In this document: in pieces, positions 10,399 through 20,439 of the stretch
Position numbering within the stretch: position 1 is the stretch's first letter
How the letters are laid out: every line of letters begins with the position of its first letter
Assembly: GCF_000519205.1 (NCBI RefSeq)
Contig: NZ_JAFB01000013.1
Location: forward strand, 186,001-250,000
DNA: 64,000 nt
Direction of reading: 5' to 3'
Origin: Amycolatopsis taiwanensis DSM 45107
Lineage (GTDB): Bacteria; Actinomycetota; Actinomycetes; Mycobacteriales; Pseudonocardiaceae
Program-made: the position numbers and the translations under genes
Notes under the pieces: model-generated
What the model was told of the DNA's origin: nothing
Database searches by the model: none
The model's input: only the letters and a program-made list of their open reading frames with translations

Positions 10399-12332
10399 CC
10401 CGCACACTCGAATCCTCGGCGCCGACCGAGAGCGTTCCCCCACAACCGCCCTCCACCCCAGCACCGCCGCTCACCCGGCTCAGCGGCGGCCGCGCCTTCG
10501 CCGAGCTCGGGATCGGGCTCGTTTTCGCGGTGCTGTTCAGCCTCGCGCTGCAGTTCGCGGCGAGCCGGCTGCGCATCGACCCGGGCACCAACGTCCCGAC
10601 CGCGCTGGCGGTACTGGCCGCGCTCGCGATCTTCACGGTGCTGTTCGTCGTGATCGGCTTCGGCCTGGCGCGACGGTGGCCGATGTGGGTGAAGCTCGGC
10701 GGCGTCTGGGCGGCGCTGACCGCGCTGACCACCCTGCTCCTCGCGGTGCCGCTACAGGCCAGCCGGTTCTTCCTGGAAGGGTCCAGCGTCGACAACACCT
10801 TCCGCCTGCAGTACCTGGAGCGGATGGCCTCGACGGGCTCGCTGGCCGACATGAACTACTCCGGCCTCGCCCCCTACTACCCGGGTGGCTGGTTCTGGCT
10901 GGGCGGGCGGTTCGCGAACCTGCTCGGCTGGGACGGCTGGGCCGCCTACAAGCCCTACGCGATCACCTGGATCGCGCTCACCCCGGTGGTCGGGTTCGTG
11001 CTGTGGAGCCTGGTGGTCAGCCGCCGGCTCGCCGTGCTGGCCACCCTGCCGGCGGTGCTCGCCGGGTTCATCTCGGTCGCGGTGGACGAGCCCTACGCGT
11101 GGCCGTCCTCGGTCTGGCTCCCGCCGATCGCCGTGCTGGCCTGGCAGGTCTTCCAACGGCGCGAGCGCGTTCCGGCGTGGACGATCGTGCTGATCGGCGG
11201 GTATCTCGGCTTCTGCGGCATCACCTACACCCTGCACCTGGTGTTCGGGGTGCTGCTCGTGGTGATCCTGGCCGTGCTGGCCGGGGTGCTCGACGTGCGG
11301 CGCGGCGCCGCTGCCGGGCCGACGGTGCGGCGCCTGCTGCTCCGGCTGGTGGGAGTCGGTGCGCTCACCGGTGTGCTCTCGTTGCTCACCTGGGGGCCGT
11401 TCATCCTGGCCGGCGGCCTGGGCAAGCCGAACGTCGCCGCCCACTTCCTGCCCGAGAGCAGCGTCAACTTCCCGACGCCGTTCGTGCCGGACAGCATGTT
11501 CGGCGTGCTGTGCCTGGGCGGGCTGGTCTGGGCCGTGGTGCGGTCCCGGCGCAACCCGGTCGCGCTCGTGCTGCTGGTCACCACGATCCTGGTGTACCTG
11601 TGGTTCGCGGCGTCGTCGCTCGCCCTCCTGATGCGGACGACGTTGCTCGCGTTCCGGTTCGTCGCCACCATCGACATCGCGCTGGCGGTGGCGGGCGTGT
11701 TCGGTGCGGTGGAACTGATCCGGGCGGTGGGCCGGCACGTGCGGCCGGTCGCCGCGGCCGGTTTCGCGCTGGCGCTCGCCGGCGCGCTTTCCCTGGCACA
11801 GACCGGCCTCGCGTCGATGAAGGACACGATCAGCACCGCCGAATCCGACTACTACGCGGATGGCTTCAATGCCAAGGGCCAGCACGACCCGAGCGAGGAC
11901 GGCGCCTGGACCGGCGAGCTGATCAGCACCATCAACTCCCTGTCCGGCCGCCCACCGACCGCCAACATCGTGCTGTCGTCCTACGACCGGCTGCTTTCCT
12001 TCCAGCCCTACTGGGGATTCCAGCAGACCACCCCGCAGTACGCGAACCCGCTGGCCGGTTACGTCGAGCGCAACGAGGAGATCAGGCACTGGGCGGAGTC
12101 GGCGGATCCGGACGAACTGCTCGCGCGCCTGGCCGCCAACCCCCACGAGGCGCCGAACGTCTTCGTGCTCCGCACCGACGGTGACGAGCTGGTGATGCCG
12201 ATCGCCTCGGACATCTTCCCGCAGGCCGTCCCGGTGCACGTCGACGATGTGCGGTTCGACCCGAAACTGTTCGGTTCACCACGCTTCACGCGCGAGGATG
12301 TCGGGCCGTTCGCGGTTATCGTCAAACGGTGA
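10395..12332 (+). CDS. aftA: Galactan 5-O-arabinofuranosyltransferase (AftA-like GT-C)
   Basis: 645 residues from GTG 10395, overlapping ubiA as GTGA; M. tuberculosis AftA is 643. After a Pro-rich N-terminus come about a dozen membrane helices; the first large periplasmic loop holds VDNTFRLQYLERMAS and YSGLAPYYPGGWFWLGGR, which correspond to the D-x-x-FR and PPFYPxxWFW segments I associate with AftA. The C-terminal third (from about residue 490) is a soluble periplasmic domain. AftA primes the galactan with the first arabinofuranose from decaprenylphosphoryl-arabinose. Family membership (GT-C, DPA-using) is strong; the exact AftA role is inferred from these segments, length and neighbours. 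Confidence 0.78.
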   Translation: MTRTLESSAPTESVPPQPPSTPAPPLTRLSGGRAFAELGIGLVFAVLFSLALQFAASRLRIDPGTNVPTALAVLAALAIFTVLFVVIGFGLARRWPMWVKLGGVWAALTALTTLLLAVPLQASRFFLEGSSVDNTFRLQYLERMASTGSLADMNYSGLAPYYPGGWFWLGGRFANLLGWDGWAAYKPYAITWIALTPVVGFVLWSLVVSRRLAVLATLPAVLAGFISVAVDEPYAWPSSVWLPPIAVLAWQVFQRRERVPAWTIVLIGGYLGFCGITYTLHLVFGVLLVVILAVLAGVLDVRRGAAAGPTVRRLLLRLVGVGALTGVLSLLTWGPFILAGGLGKPNVAAHFLPESSVNFPTPFVPDSMFGVLCLGGLVWAVVRSRRNPVALVLLVTTILVYLWFAASSLALLMRTTLLAFRFVATIDIALAVAGVFGAVELIRAVGRHVRPVAAAGFALALAGALSLAQTGLASMKDTISTAESDYYADGFNAKGQHDPSEDGAWTGELISTINSLSGRPPTANIVLSSYDRLLSFQPYWGFQQTTPQYANPLAGYVERNEEIRHWAESADPDELLARLAANPHEAPNVFVLRTDGDELVMPIASDIFPQAVPVHVDDVRFDPKLFGSPRFTREDVGPFAVIVKR

Positions 12333-12412
12333 ATGCTCCCTGGCTACCCGCACACGTTCTGGGTAAGACTGGGTAGACATCGCGCGGCGCTTTGGCGTGG
12401 GAAGGGCTGGTG

Positions 12413-13813
12413 GTGAGACGGTCCTGGTGGTTTCCCGTGACGGCTGCCCTGCTGTCCGGGCTTACTTTCCTCCTGGTCAAGGACAGTCTCACGGATGATG
12501 CCTACATCACCTTGGCGTACGCGAAAAATCTCGCGCTGCGCGGGGAATGGGCGCTCATTCCCGGGCACCCGGCCAACACCGCGACGTCACCGCTCAACGT
12601 CGGCCTGATCGGCCTGGTCGCCTTCCTGACCAGGGTCTCCGGCTCCGCGCATCCGGTGCTGGCGCTGGGCGTGGTGAACATGGTCGCCGCGGCCGTGTTC
12701 GGCTGGGGCTGGGCGCGGCTGCGCCTGCCCGCCGTGGGCTTGGCGCTGGTGCTGCTGAACCCGCTCCTGCTGTCCGCGGTCGGCCTGGAAGTCCTGCTGG
12801 TTCCGGCCGTGCTGGTCCTGCTCGTGGTGTTCGCGACCGAGCATCGGCCGTACGCGTTCGGGCTCGCGGCGGGCCTGACCATTCTGACCCGGCTCGACCT
12901 GATCGTCTTCGTCGTGCTCATCGGCGCCACCCTCCACCGCGGCTGGTTCAAGGCCGTGGGTCCGACCCTGCTGGTCGCCTTGCCGTGGCACGTGTTCAGC
13001 TGGTTCGTGTTCGGCTCCGCGGTGCCGGACACCCTGGTGATCAAGCAGTTGCAGCGCAGCTTCGGCGGCGCAGGCTACTTCAAGACCGGCCTCCAGGCGA
13101 TGTGGGGCCAGGATCCGAAGACGGTGCTCACCTTCCTGCCCGCCGAACTGGGTGTGCTCGCGCTCCTCGGCTGGCTGGCCTCGGGCCGGTTCGGCCCGTT
13201 CGGTGCCCTCGGCGTGGGCGGGATCGCTTACTACGCCGTGTATTCGGTGCTCGGCGTCCCGCCGTACCACTGGTATTACGTGCCGCCGCTGGTGGCTCTG
13301 ACCATGGCGGGGACGGCGATTGTCACGCGCCTGCTCGAAGGTGCGAAAAAGCCTCGCGCGAGAGTGCCTGCCCTGGTGCTCGTCCCGCTGCTTGTGGCCG
13401 GCTATCTGCCCGCGTTCCTCGGGCGCGGAATCCCGTGGGCGTACCCGCCGTACTTCGGAAACTGGGCCAGCGCCACCGACTATGCCCGGGTCGGCCGCGA
13501 ACTCGCCGCACGGGTCGGCACCGGCGCGGTCGGCGGGCCGGGCGAAATCGGCACGCTCGCCTACTTCTGCGACTGCACCATCGTCGACGGTTTTTCCGAC
13601 CGGGGCCTGCTTCCTGCGCAGATCGACCAGCGCATCGAGGGAGCGGGCCCGGTGTTCGCCACCCTGCTGAAGGTCAACTATGCCCGGTTCGACCGATCTC
13701 TGCGGCCCATCAAGCTCACCTACCAGCTCAGCTTCACCACCGAACCCGGCGACTGGACCGTCTACTCGGCGGCCAAAGGCGTGCAGCATCTCACGCTGAC
13801 CAGAGCCGGGTGA
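12413..13813 (+). CDS. GT-C membrane glycosyltransferase, AftB-like
   Basis: 466 residues. GTG 12413 was chosen because GGAAGGG lies 8 bases upstream; TTG 12392 is in frame. After the first helix comes the GT-C Asp-Asp pair (Asp28-Asp29, in LTDDAYITLAYAKNL) and the segment PGHPANTATSPLNVGL, a layout shared with AftB (Rv3805c), which adds the terminal beta-1,2-arabinofuranose. Eight to ten further helices and a C-terminal periplasmic part follow. Being next in line after ubiA/aftA supports a decaprenyl-phospho-sugar-dependent arabinosyltransferase. It is shorter than M. tuberculosis AftB (about 627 aa), so the precise activity is uncertain. Confidence 0.68.
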   Translation: MRRSWWFPVTAALLSGLTFLLVKDSLTDDAYITLAYAKNLALRGEWALIPGHPANTATSPLNVGLIGLVAFLTRVSGSAHPVLALGVVNMVAAAVFGWGWARLRLPAVGLALVLLNPLLLSAVGLEVLLVPAVLVLLVVFATEHRPYAFGLAAGLTILTRLDLIVFVVLIGATLHRGWFKAVGPTLLVALPWHVFSWFVFGSAVPDTLVIKQLQRSFGGAGYFKTGLQAMWGQDPKTVLTFLPAELGVLALLGWLASGRFGPFGALGVGGIAYYAVYSVLGVPPYHWYYVPPLVALTMAGTAIVTRLLEGAKKPRARVPALVLVPLLVAGYLPAFLGRGIPWAYPPYFGNWASATDYARVGRELAARVGTGAVGGPGEIGTLAYFCDCTIVDGFSDRGLLPAQIDQRIEGAGPVFATLLKVNYARFDRSLRPIKLTYQLSFTTEPGDWTVYSAAKGVQHLTLTRAG

Positions 13814-13902
13814 GCCGGGACGAGCACGTTCCGGAAGAAGCTGACACGATCATGTGACGCACAATTGCGGAACCGTCGAATCATGGGTCAAAATGAGCCG
13901 CC

Positions 13903-14625
13903 ATGATTTACCCCCTGTACCGCCGTGGCACGTTCGCCGTGCTGGCCGGCGATTCTTATCCGGTTTCCTACACCGCGGATGCGGATTACGTGCGGTTCGC
14001 CGATGGCGGCACGAAACCGGTGGATCTGTGCGAGCGGGTTTTCTCGGTTCAGGTCTACGCGACCTACCGGGACCACACGGTGCTCGTGGACGGCGTGGAC
14101 GAGGCCGGCCTGGCCCGGGTGATGGAAGCCGAATGGGACGGCGACTGGGCCACCGAGAACGGTTTCGTCCACGAGAACGCCTACGAATACTTCAAGACGG
14201 TGGACCTGCGCGATCTGCGCGACTACTACGAGAAACAGAGCGATCTGCTGTTCACCCGGTGGCGCGCGATCCATTTCGCCCGCCCGGTCGACGGACTCCG
14301 GCTGCGGGAGAACTGGACCGGCGACCTGGCCGTCGGCGGGCGCCCCCGGTCCGGGGTGCTGGCCGGGGAGGACGGCCGCGTGGCCGCGGTGACCACGCGT
14401 GCCGAGTACCTGGGGCACCCCTGCGAGGTGGCCGGGATCGCCGAAGACGGCTCGGTCCACATCCACTCGCTGAGCCTGGCGGGCTCCCGTGCGGAAGCCA
14501 ACGGTTTCGTGCTCGGCGACAACGGCCGGTGGGCCAAGACCGTGCACATCTACGACCTGGCCCGTTACCACGAGCACCACGCGGACCTGCTGTTCGACCG
14601 ATGGCGCGAGTCGACCTCGAGCTGA
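13903..14625 (+). CDS. Hypothetical protein with an internal duplication
   Basis: 240 residues, soluble, no signal peptide and no recognised family. The protein appears to consist of two related halves: residues about 50-122 and 166-236 share the pattern GFV...KTV.IYDLARYHEHHADLLFDRWRE versus FV...KTVDLRDLRDYYEKQSDLLFTRWRA (spacing roughly 114 residues). The first 45 residues (RGTFAVLAG, YTADADYVRFADGG) may be a third, diverged half-unit. It follows the GT-C gene by 89 bases and converges on dprE2 with a 24-base gap. Function unknown. Confidence 0.72.
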   Translation: MIYPLYRRGTFAVLAGDSYPVSYTADADYVRFADGGTKPVDLCERVFSVQVYATYRDHTVLVDGVDEAGLARVMEAEWDGDWATENGFVHENAYEYFKTVDLRDLRDYYEKQSDLLFTRWRAIHFARPVDGLRLRENWTGDLAVGGRPRSGVLAGEDGRVAAVTTRAEYLGHPCEVAGIAEDGSVHIHSLSLAGSRAEANGFVLGDNGRWAKTVHIYDLARYHEHHADLLFDRWRESTSS

Positions 14626-14649
14626 CCCCGGGCTGACCTTGGGAAAAGG

Positions 14650-15405
14650 TCAGATCGGGAGCTTGCGGAAGATCGGCCGGGGGACGTGTCGCAGGATCGA
14701 CATGACCATGCGGAACTGGGCCGGGGCCCACACGAGGTCCTTGCCCTTGCGCGCGGCGTCCACCGCGATCTCGGCCACCTGCTCGGCCGTCTGCTCCAGC
14801 GGCGCCTTGCCAAGGCCCTCGGTCATCTTGGTGCGAACCTGACCCGGCCGCACCACGGTCACCCGGACCCCGTGCGGACGCAGCGCCTCACCCAGGCCCA
14901 GGTAGAACCCGTCGAACCCGGCCTTCGTCGAGCCGTAAAGGAAGTTCGACCGGCGTACCCGCTCCCCGGCCACCGACGACAGCGCGATCACCCTGCCGTG
15001 GCCCTGCTTCTTGAGCCTCTCCGCCAGGGCAACGCCGACCGAGACCGCGGCGGTGTAGTTCACCGTCGCCAGCTCGACCGCCTTCGCGTGGTCCTGCCAC
15101 ACCTCTTCGGCGTCCCCGAGCAGCCCGAACGCGACCACCGTGACGTCGATGTCGCCGTTCTCGAAAGCCTTGTCGAGCACCGCCGGATGCGCGCCGGTGT
15201 CCCCCGCGTCGAAGTCCACTTCGGACACCTCGGCGCCGTTACCGCGAAGCCGTTCCGCCGCCAGCTTCCGCCGCTCCGACGGCCGGGCGGCCAGCACGAC
15301 CTTCAGCGGGCGCTCGGCCAGGTACTTCTCGGCGATCGCCAGCGCGATGTCCGAGGTGCCGCCGAGCAGCAGCAGCGACTGGGGATTTCCTACCGCGTCG
15401 ATCAC
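14650..15405 (-). CDS. dprE2: Decaprenylphosphoryl-2-keto-beta-D-erythro-pentose reductase
   Basis: 251 residues, short-chain dehydrogenase fold. The NAD(H) site is [10 protein letters not shown] (12-21), the active site is SSVAG (Ser144 region) with Tyr157-x3-Lys161 in FLYGSTK. It reduces the 2-keto intermediate made by DprE1 to decaprenylphosphoryl-beta-D-arabinofuranose, the only arabinan donor. The start ATG overlaps the dprE1 stop as ATGA, so the two partners are coupled, as in Rv3790-Rv3791. Confidence 0.95.
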   Translation of the reverse strand: MIDAVGNPQSLLLLGGTSDIALAIAEKYLAERPLKVVLAARPSERRKLAAERLRGNGAEVSEVDFDAGDTGAHPAVLDKAFENGDIDVTVVAFGLLGDAEEVWQDHAKAVELATVNYTAAVSVGVALAERLKKQGHGRVIALSSVAGERVRRSNFLYGSTKAGFDGFYLGLGEALRPHGVRVTVVRPGQVRTKMTEGLGKAPLEQTAEQVAEIAVDAARKGKDLVWAPAQFRMVMSILRHVPRPIFRKLPI

Positions 15406-16772
15406 AGCTCAAGCCTCCGGCTCATGTCTGAAGCGAAAACCCCTTCGGGGTCAACGGAATGACGGATCTTGCGCCACTCGTCCAGGCGCGGGTACATCTT
15501 TCGGAACAGCTCGGGGTCGGTGCGCGAATCCTTGGCCGTGTACAAGCGGCCGCCGATTGCGATCACTTCGTCGTCGAGCTCTTGGCAGAACTGGCTGAGC
15601 CCCTGCTTGATCGGGAAATCAAGGCACACCATCCAGCCGGGGTGCGGGAAGGACAACGGCGCCCGGTTTCCTTCGCCCATCTGCTTGAACACATTGAGGA
15701 ACGAGTAATGGCCGGAATTGGCGATCTTGACCAGGATCCGGCGCAGATCCTCGTGCGCGTTCAACGGCGTGCTGAACTGGTATTGGAGAAAACCCTTGGA
15801 GCCGTAAGCGCGGTTCCACTCGCCGAACATGTCGAGCGGGTGGTAGAAGGCGGTCAGGTTCTCGACGTGACCGCGCTTCTGCTTCGGTGATTTGCGATAC
15901 CACGCCTCACCGAGCGCGCTGAACGTCAGCTTGTTCGCCAGGCCGTTCGGGAAGACGTCCGGCAGTGTGGCCAGCTTCGGCGCGTCGAACTTCAGCGGGT
16001 CGGCCCGCAGTTTCGGCGGCAGGTCATCGAGCTTGGCAAGTGATCCGCGGCTGAACGCCGCTCGCCCGAGCTTGGACCCCTTGGAAATCGAGTCGAACCA
16101 ACCGGAGGAGTACGTGTAGTTGTCCTCCGAGCCGTTGCTGACCAGTTCGAGGGTCTCGTCGAGGTTGTCCGTCCGGTCGAGGTCGGCGATGAAGTACGCG
16201 GTCTCGGTCTTCGTCATCGCGATCGTCGCGCGCACGATGATGCCGGTCAGGCCGATGCCGCCGACCGTGGCCCAGAACAGGTCCGATTCCGGCCCCTCGG
16301 GAGTGAGGGTGCGGATGCTGCCGTCCGCGGTGATCAGATCCATCGACACCACGTGGTTGCCGAAACTGCCGGCGCTGTGGTGGTTCTTGCCGTGGATGTC
16401 GTTCGCGATCGCTCCGCCGATGGTGACCTGGCGCGTCCCGGGCAGGACCGGTACCCACAGTCCGTGCGGCAGCGCCGCCTTCATCAGCTGGTCGAGGCTG
16501 ACGCCCCCGTCGACCACGACGTGCCCGCTGTCCGGGTCGATCGAGTGGATCCGGTTCAGCGGCGTCATGTCGATCACCAGGCCGCCGGCGTTCTGCGCCG
16601 GGTCACCGTAGGACCGGCCGAGCCCGCGGGCGATCACCCCGCGCTCACCCGCCTGCGTCACCGCCCGGGCGATGGCTTCCACGTCGGGGGTGCTCAGCAC
16701 GTCTGCGACTGTCGGGGCGGTTCGGCCCCAACCGGCCAGTGTCCGGCGCTCGATATGCGGTGTGGGGTTCAC
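15402..16772 (-). CDS. dprE1: Decaprenylphosphoryl-beta-D-ribose 2'-oxidase
   Basis: 456 residues. The N-terminal FAD-binding (VAO-type) domain shows [37 protein letters not shown]; the C-terminal part has the substrate/inhibitor region [11 protein letters not shown] and [11 protein letters not shown]. Cys383 aligns with Cys387 of the M. tuberculosis enzyme, the residue covalently hit by benzothiazinones, and Lys414 with catalytic Lys418. It oxidises the 2'-OH of decaprenylphosphoryl-ribose at the periplasmic face. Divergent from the GtrA gene across about 105 bases that must hold both promoters. Confidence 0.96.
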   Translation of the reverse strand: MNPTPHIERRTLAGWGRTAPTVADVLSTPDVEAIARAVTQAGERGVIARGLGRSYGDPAQNAGGLVIDMTPLNRIHSIDPDSGHVVVDGGVSLDQLMKAALPHGLWVPVLPGTRQVTIGGAIANDIHGKNHHSAGSFGNHVVSMDLITADGSIRTLTPEGPESDLFWATVGGIGLTGIIVRATIAMTKTETAYFIADLDRTDNLDETLELVSNGSEDNYTYSSGWFDSISKGSKLGRAAFSRGSLAKLDDLPPKLRADPLKFDAPKLATLPDVFPNGLANKLTFSALGEAWYRKSPKQKRGHVENLTAFYHPLDMFGEWNRAYGSKGFLQYQFSTPLNAHEDLRRILVKIANSGHYSFLNVFKQMGEGNRAPLSFPHPGWMVCLDFPIKQGLSQFCQELDDEVIAIGGRLYTAKDSRTDPELFRKMYPRLDEWRKIRHSVDPEGVFASDMSRRLEL

Positions 16773-16881
16773 CTGGACCAGAGTAACGATCGGGTTGCCG
16801 GGTGCCGCGCGGGCCCGTGACAGCGTCTCTTCTACACTTTCCGGGGTCCGCGAATTCCCAGCCGGCGAGGTAGTTCAAGTG

Positions 16882-17349
16882 GTGTCCACGGAACCGCAGG
16901 AGTCGACGCAGGCTGCCAATGCCGCGCCCGGCTTGATCGGCCAGTTGTTGCGATTCGCGCTGATTGGGGGCTTTTGCGCACTCCTCGATTACGGCACGTA
17001 TGCGGGCGAGCGGGCGCTCGGCATGGACTCCTCGCCCTGGGTGAACATCGCCCGCGCGATCAGTTTCATCGTCGGCACTACCACCGCGTATTTTCTTAAC
17101 CGCAAGTTCACATTCTCTGCGGGCCGTCGTGAGGGTAAGGGGCAGGTCGGCGGTTTTGTGCTGCTCTACGCTGTGACGTTCTTCGTCGCGGTCGGCATGA
17201 ACGCGCTGATGTTGACGGTGCTGCCCGAATCGCGCTGGCAGGCCACGGTAGCGTGGGTCATCTCGCAGGGCACCGCGACCGCGATCAACTTCGTGATGTT
17301 GAAATGGGTCGTGTTCCGTGAGCCGAAGTTGGAGGAGAAGGCACCATAA
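16882..17349 (+). CDS. GtrA-family membrane protein (Rv3789 type)
   Basis: 155 residues from GTG 16882 (GTG 16879 equally possible; GGCGAGG lies just upstream). Four hydrophobic helices with the GtrA signature: LLRFALIGGFCALLDYGTY, ISFIVGTTTAYFLNRKFTF, then a third helix and SQGTATAINFVMLKWVVFR. Rv3789, next to dprE1 in M. tuberculosis, has the same layout and has been linked to decaprenylphosphoryl-arabinose translocation or to AftA anchoring; the location beside dprE1 here supports an equivalent role. Stop overlaps the next start (TAATG). Confidence 0.9.
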   Translation: MSTEPQESTQAANAAPGLIGQLLRFALIGGFCALLDYGTYAGERALGMDSSPWVNIARAISFIVGTTTAYFLNRKFTFSAGRREGKGQVGGFVLLYAVTFFVAVGMNALMLTVLPESRWQATVAWVISQGTATAINFVMLKWVVFREPKLEEKAP

Positions 17350-19265
17350 TGGCCGGACGGGCAACTACCAGGGCGAAGACCGCTGCCGCGACGAAGGAGC
17401 AGACCACGTTCTCCGAGCACACTCCGCACGGCAGACTGACCGCCCAACGGGGCCTGTTCTCCGGTCCGTCTCCGGTGGTGCCCAAGGACCTCTACGCCGA
17501 AGTGCGCAGCGGGCTGGCCGCCCGTAGCCGGGACAGCGTCGTGCTGGAACCGGCGACCACGGTGTCCGGCAACACCTACTTCGGCCGCTTCCCGGCCAGC
17601 TACTGGCAGCGGTGGACCACCGCGCGTGAGGTCCGGGTCGAGGCGGTCGTGACCGGCGCCGGCCTGCTCGCCGTGCGGGCCTCCGACATCGAGGGCGAGC
17701 CCCGCACGGTCGCCGCGCAGGAGATCAGTGACGCCGAACTGACCGTGGTCGCGTTCGACCTGAAGATCGACAAGTTCTTCGACGGCGGCGCGCTGTGGCT
17801 CGACCTGGAGACCGAGGCGGGGCAGCGGCTGACCGTCGAGCGGGTCCGGTGGACCGTCGAGCCGCCGGAGCGGATCCGGCCCACCGCGGTGACCATCTGC
17901 ACGATGAACCGCGCCGACGACTGCCTGAGCAACCTGCGCGCGCTGGCCGACGACCTGGCTTCGCTGGACACCCTGGACGCGATCTACGTCGCCGACCAGG
18001 GCACCGACCGGGTGGACTCGCGCGACGGCTTCGCGCAGGTAGCGAAGGACCTCGGGGACAAGCTGCGCTACCTCAACCAGCCGAACCTCGGCGGCGCCGG
18101 CGGGTTCACCCGCGGCCTGTACGAGGTGGCCGGGCACACCGAGACCGAGCACGCGAACGTGCTGTTCATGGACGACGACGTGCTGCTCGAACCGGACCTG
18201 ATCATCCGGATGACCGCGTTCTCGAACCGGACCGCCAACCCGATCATCGTCGGCGGCCAGATGCTCAACCTGCTGCACCCGCACCAGTTGCACGTCGGAG
18301 CGGAGTACGCGCGCCTGAACACCCTGGAGCCCGGGCTTCCGGTGGAGCACAGCCTCACCACCGCGGACCTGCTCGGCGTCGACGAGGAGACGGGCAAGCC
18401 CAACCGCCAGGAGCGGCGCCTGGACGCCGGGTACAACGGCTGGTGGTCCTGCCTGATCCCGTACGAGGTCGTCAAGGCGGTCGGTTACCCGCTGCCGTTC
18501 TTCTTCCAGTGGGACGACGCCGAGTACAGCTACCGCGCCCGCGCCCACGGCTTCCCCACGGTCACGCTGCCCGGCGCCGGCGTGTGGCACGCCGACTTCT
18601 TCTGGAAGGACTGGGACGAGTGGCACCGCTACTTCAACCTGCGTAACTCGATCATCACCGCCGCCCTGCACAGCGACTTCAACCTCAACTTGCTGTGCCG
18701 CGTGCTGACCGCGCAGCTGGTGCGGTACCTGCTCGGCATGCAGTACGGCCTGTCGCACACCCTGATCAAGGCGATCGAGGACTTCCTCCAGGGCCCGGAG
18801 ATCCTGCGGGACGGGGGCGTCTCGGCGATGAAGGAGATCCGCGAGCTTCGCGCCCGCTACCCGGAGACCATCCGGCACGACGCCACCAACGTGCCCGGTA
18901 TCGCCTCCAACGACATCGGCATCATCAACACCGCGCCGCGCCCGACCCTGCAGCGCCTCACACTGGTCAAGCGCGTAATCGACCGGCTGCGCGGCCGGTC
19001 CAAGTTCTCGCTCGGCGCGATCCCGCTCGACGAGGCGCACTGGTGGCACGTGGGACTCTTCGAGACCGCGGTGATCACCGACGCGTCGCAGGAGGGCGTG
19101 CGGGTCCGCAAGTACGACCGGGACCGCATGTTCAAGCTGGGCAAGCACGGGCTGTCCGTGATCAACCGGCTGCGCAAGGAAGGCCGGGCCGTCCAGGACC
19201 AGTACCGTCGCGCCGTGCCCGAGCTCACCAGCCGCGAGAACTGGAAGCGCCTCTACGAGCTCTAA
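17349..19265 (+). CDS. glfT2: Galactofuranosyltransferase GlfT2
   Basis: 638 residues (M. tuberculosis GlfT2 637). It elongates the galactan with alternating beta-1,5 and beta-1,6 galactofuranose from UDP-Galf at the inner membrane face. The N-terminal beta-sandwich holds TYFGRFPASYWQRWT (76-90); the GT-A domain begins at PTAVTICTMNRADD; the metal-binding DDD is at 275-277 (LFMDDDV), the catalytic Asp pair in FQWDDAEY (389-390) and the metal-binding His414 in GAGVWHADF. Coupled to the GtrA gene by TAATG. A second protein of the same family is at 28.3 kb. Confidence 0.93.
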   Translation: MAGRATTRAKTAAATKEQTTFSEHTPHGRLTAQRGLFSGPSPVVPKDLYAEVRSGLAARSRDSVVLEPATTVSGNTYFGRFPASYWQRWTTAREVRVEAVVTGAGLLAVRASDIEGEPRTVAAQEISDAELTVVAFDLKIDKFFDGGALWLDLETEAGQRLTVERVRWTVEPPERIRPTAVTICTMNRADDCLSNLRALADDLASLDTLDAIYVADQGTDRVDSRDGFAQVAKDLGDKLRYLNQPNLGGAGGFTRGLYEVAGHTETEHANVLFMDDDVLLEPDLIIRMTAFSNRTANPIIVGGQMLNLLHPHQLHVGAEYARLNTLEPGLPVEHSLTTADLLGVDEETGKPNRQERRLDAGYNGWWSCLIPYEVVKAVGYPLPFFFQWDDAEYSYRARAHGFPTVTLPGAGVWHADFFWKDWDEWHRYFNLRNSIITAALHSDFNLNLLCRVLTAQLVRYLLGMQYGLSHTLIKAIEDFLQGPEILRDGGVSAMKEIRELRARYPETIRHDATNVPGIASNDIGIINTAPRPTLQRLTLVKRVIDRLRGRSKFSLGAIPLDEAHWWHVGLFETAVITDASQEGVRVRKYDRDRMFKLGKHGLSVINRLRKEGRAVQDQYRRAVPELTSRENWKRLYEL

Positions 19266-19267
19266 CC

Positions 19268-19432
19268 CCTAGCGAGTCCCCCACTCCCGTCACGCGAGTC
19301 CCACGTTCAGGACACGCGAGTCCCACGTTCGCGGTGCGCGAGTTCCGCGTTCGGGACGCGCGAGTTCCGCGTTCGCAGTGTGTGAGTTCCGCACTCCCGT
19401 AACGTCGGACTCCGCGCTAGTCTCACCCTCCG
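19268..19432. repeat. Cluster of GAGTCCCA/GAGTTCCG intergenic repeats
   Basis: Downstream of glfT2 the unit (GC)GAG-T(T/C)CC-(G/A)CGTTC recurs six or seven times with spacing of about 20-23 bases, for example GCGAGTCCCACGTTC and GCGAGTTCCGCGTTC. The core resembles the stem of the 2.5-kb hairpin and the 56-kb cluster. It may serve as a transcription end or be a proliferating intergenic repeat. Confidence 0.65.
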
Positions 19433-19434
19433 TG

Positions 19435-20393
19435 ATGAAGAGGGGACGGGCGGTCACGGCTGTCGTGGCCGCCCTCATGATTCCACTGTCGGCTTGCACC
19501 CACTCGATTCCGGGGGGACGCCCATGGTGCGGGCGTGAACGTCAGAACACCGAGGGGAGCGACACCAGAGGGAGCGCTCGGCGAGCAGATCGGCGCGTGG
19601 ACCCCGACGACTTATGCCGGTCTCGCTACCTTCGACGCGTGCGCGATCCTGAGCCTGGCGGAACTCGAAAAGGCCGAATTCGAAGCCGATCCCAATAACG
19701 AGTACCACGACCAGCATTTCACCGCGAACGCGATCGAGCCGCAGGCCGAGCACTATGGCCTCATGGACGGCGCCGGCACCTGTCAGGCATACATGAAAGG
19801 CCAGAACCTTCTCGATCTGAACATTTCCAGGTTCCGCTGCAGAGCGCGGACAACCGAGATCGGGATTTACGCTACGCGCGGCAGTCGCAGGTATAGGAGG
19901 AGACCAGGAACGGCATCCAGGTCATTACCTCCAAACCTGGCGGGTCGGATGCAACTCTGTTGACTTTCTTCGGCACCGACCACTGGGCCAGGCTCAACCT
20001 CACGCTCAAGGGCACCGATACGACGAAATCGCCCGATGAGATCGTGAATTATCCGACCGAGCTGGTGTCGGCCAAGCTTGCCGGCGGTCCGGCCGCGGCC
20101 GGGCAGGCGACGCGCAACTACGGCGCGCCATACGACTTCGCCCACCGGCATGCTCGATCTTCCAAGCAGCCGATTTCGCCAATACGTTCAACGAGCCCGA
20201 ACTGGGCCGGGTCGCGGAGGTCTACGATTTCGGCGAGCGGCAGCAGTTACTCAGCGTGCGAACAGTAGCGTGGTCGGCCCCATTCGAACGCGGCGGCCTC
20301 ACTTGCGAGGTCGAGACCTCTCGCGAGGCCGAGTTATCCCTGGAGGGCTTGCTCATTGGACTGGAACTCGTCGTGGAGATCCGGGGATTCTAG
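19435..20393 (+). pseudogene. Decayed lipoprotein gene (DUF3558-like) with three frameshifts and one stop
   Basis: It begins at ATG 19435 with a lipoprotein signal ending in the lipobox LSAC. One extra G in a G6 run (19512-19517) breaks the frame; dropping it restores SIPGDAHGAGVNVRTPRG and leads to FDACAILSLAELEKA, the first conserved Cys region of DUF3558-like proteins. A second shift lies near 19826 (before FQVPLQSADN), an in-frame TAG at 19894-19896, and a third shift near 20148, after which the frame reads CSIFQAADFANTFNEPELG to the stop at 20391-20393. With several independent lesions this is a genuine pseudogene, not a sequencing slip. Its 3' end is duplicated at 21.04 kb. Confidence 0.75.
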
Positions 20394-20439
20394 AGCGTAT
20401 CCGCGATGTTCGCTCAAGCCTGCTGGATGCCGTGATAGG

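Noticed and set aside
19512-19517. Single-base error in a G run as the sole cause of the broken lipoprotein gene
   Set aside because: Two more frame changes and an in-frame stop occur further on, so the gene is decayed irrespective of this run.
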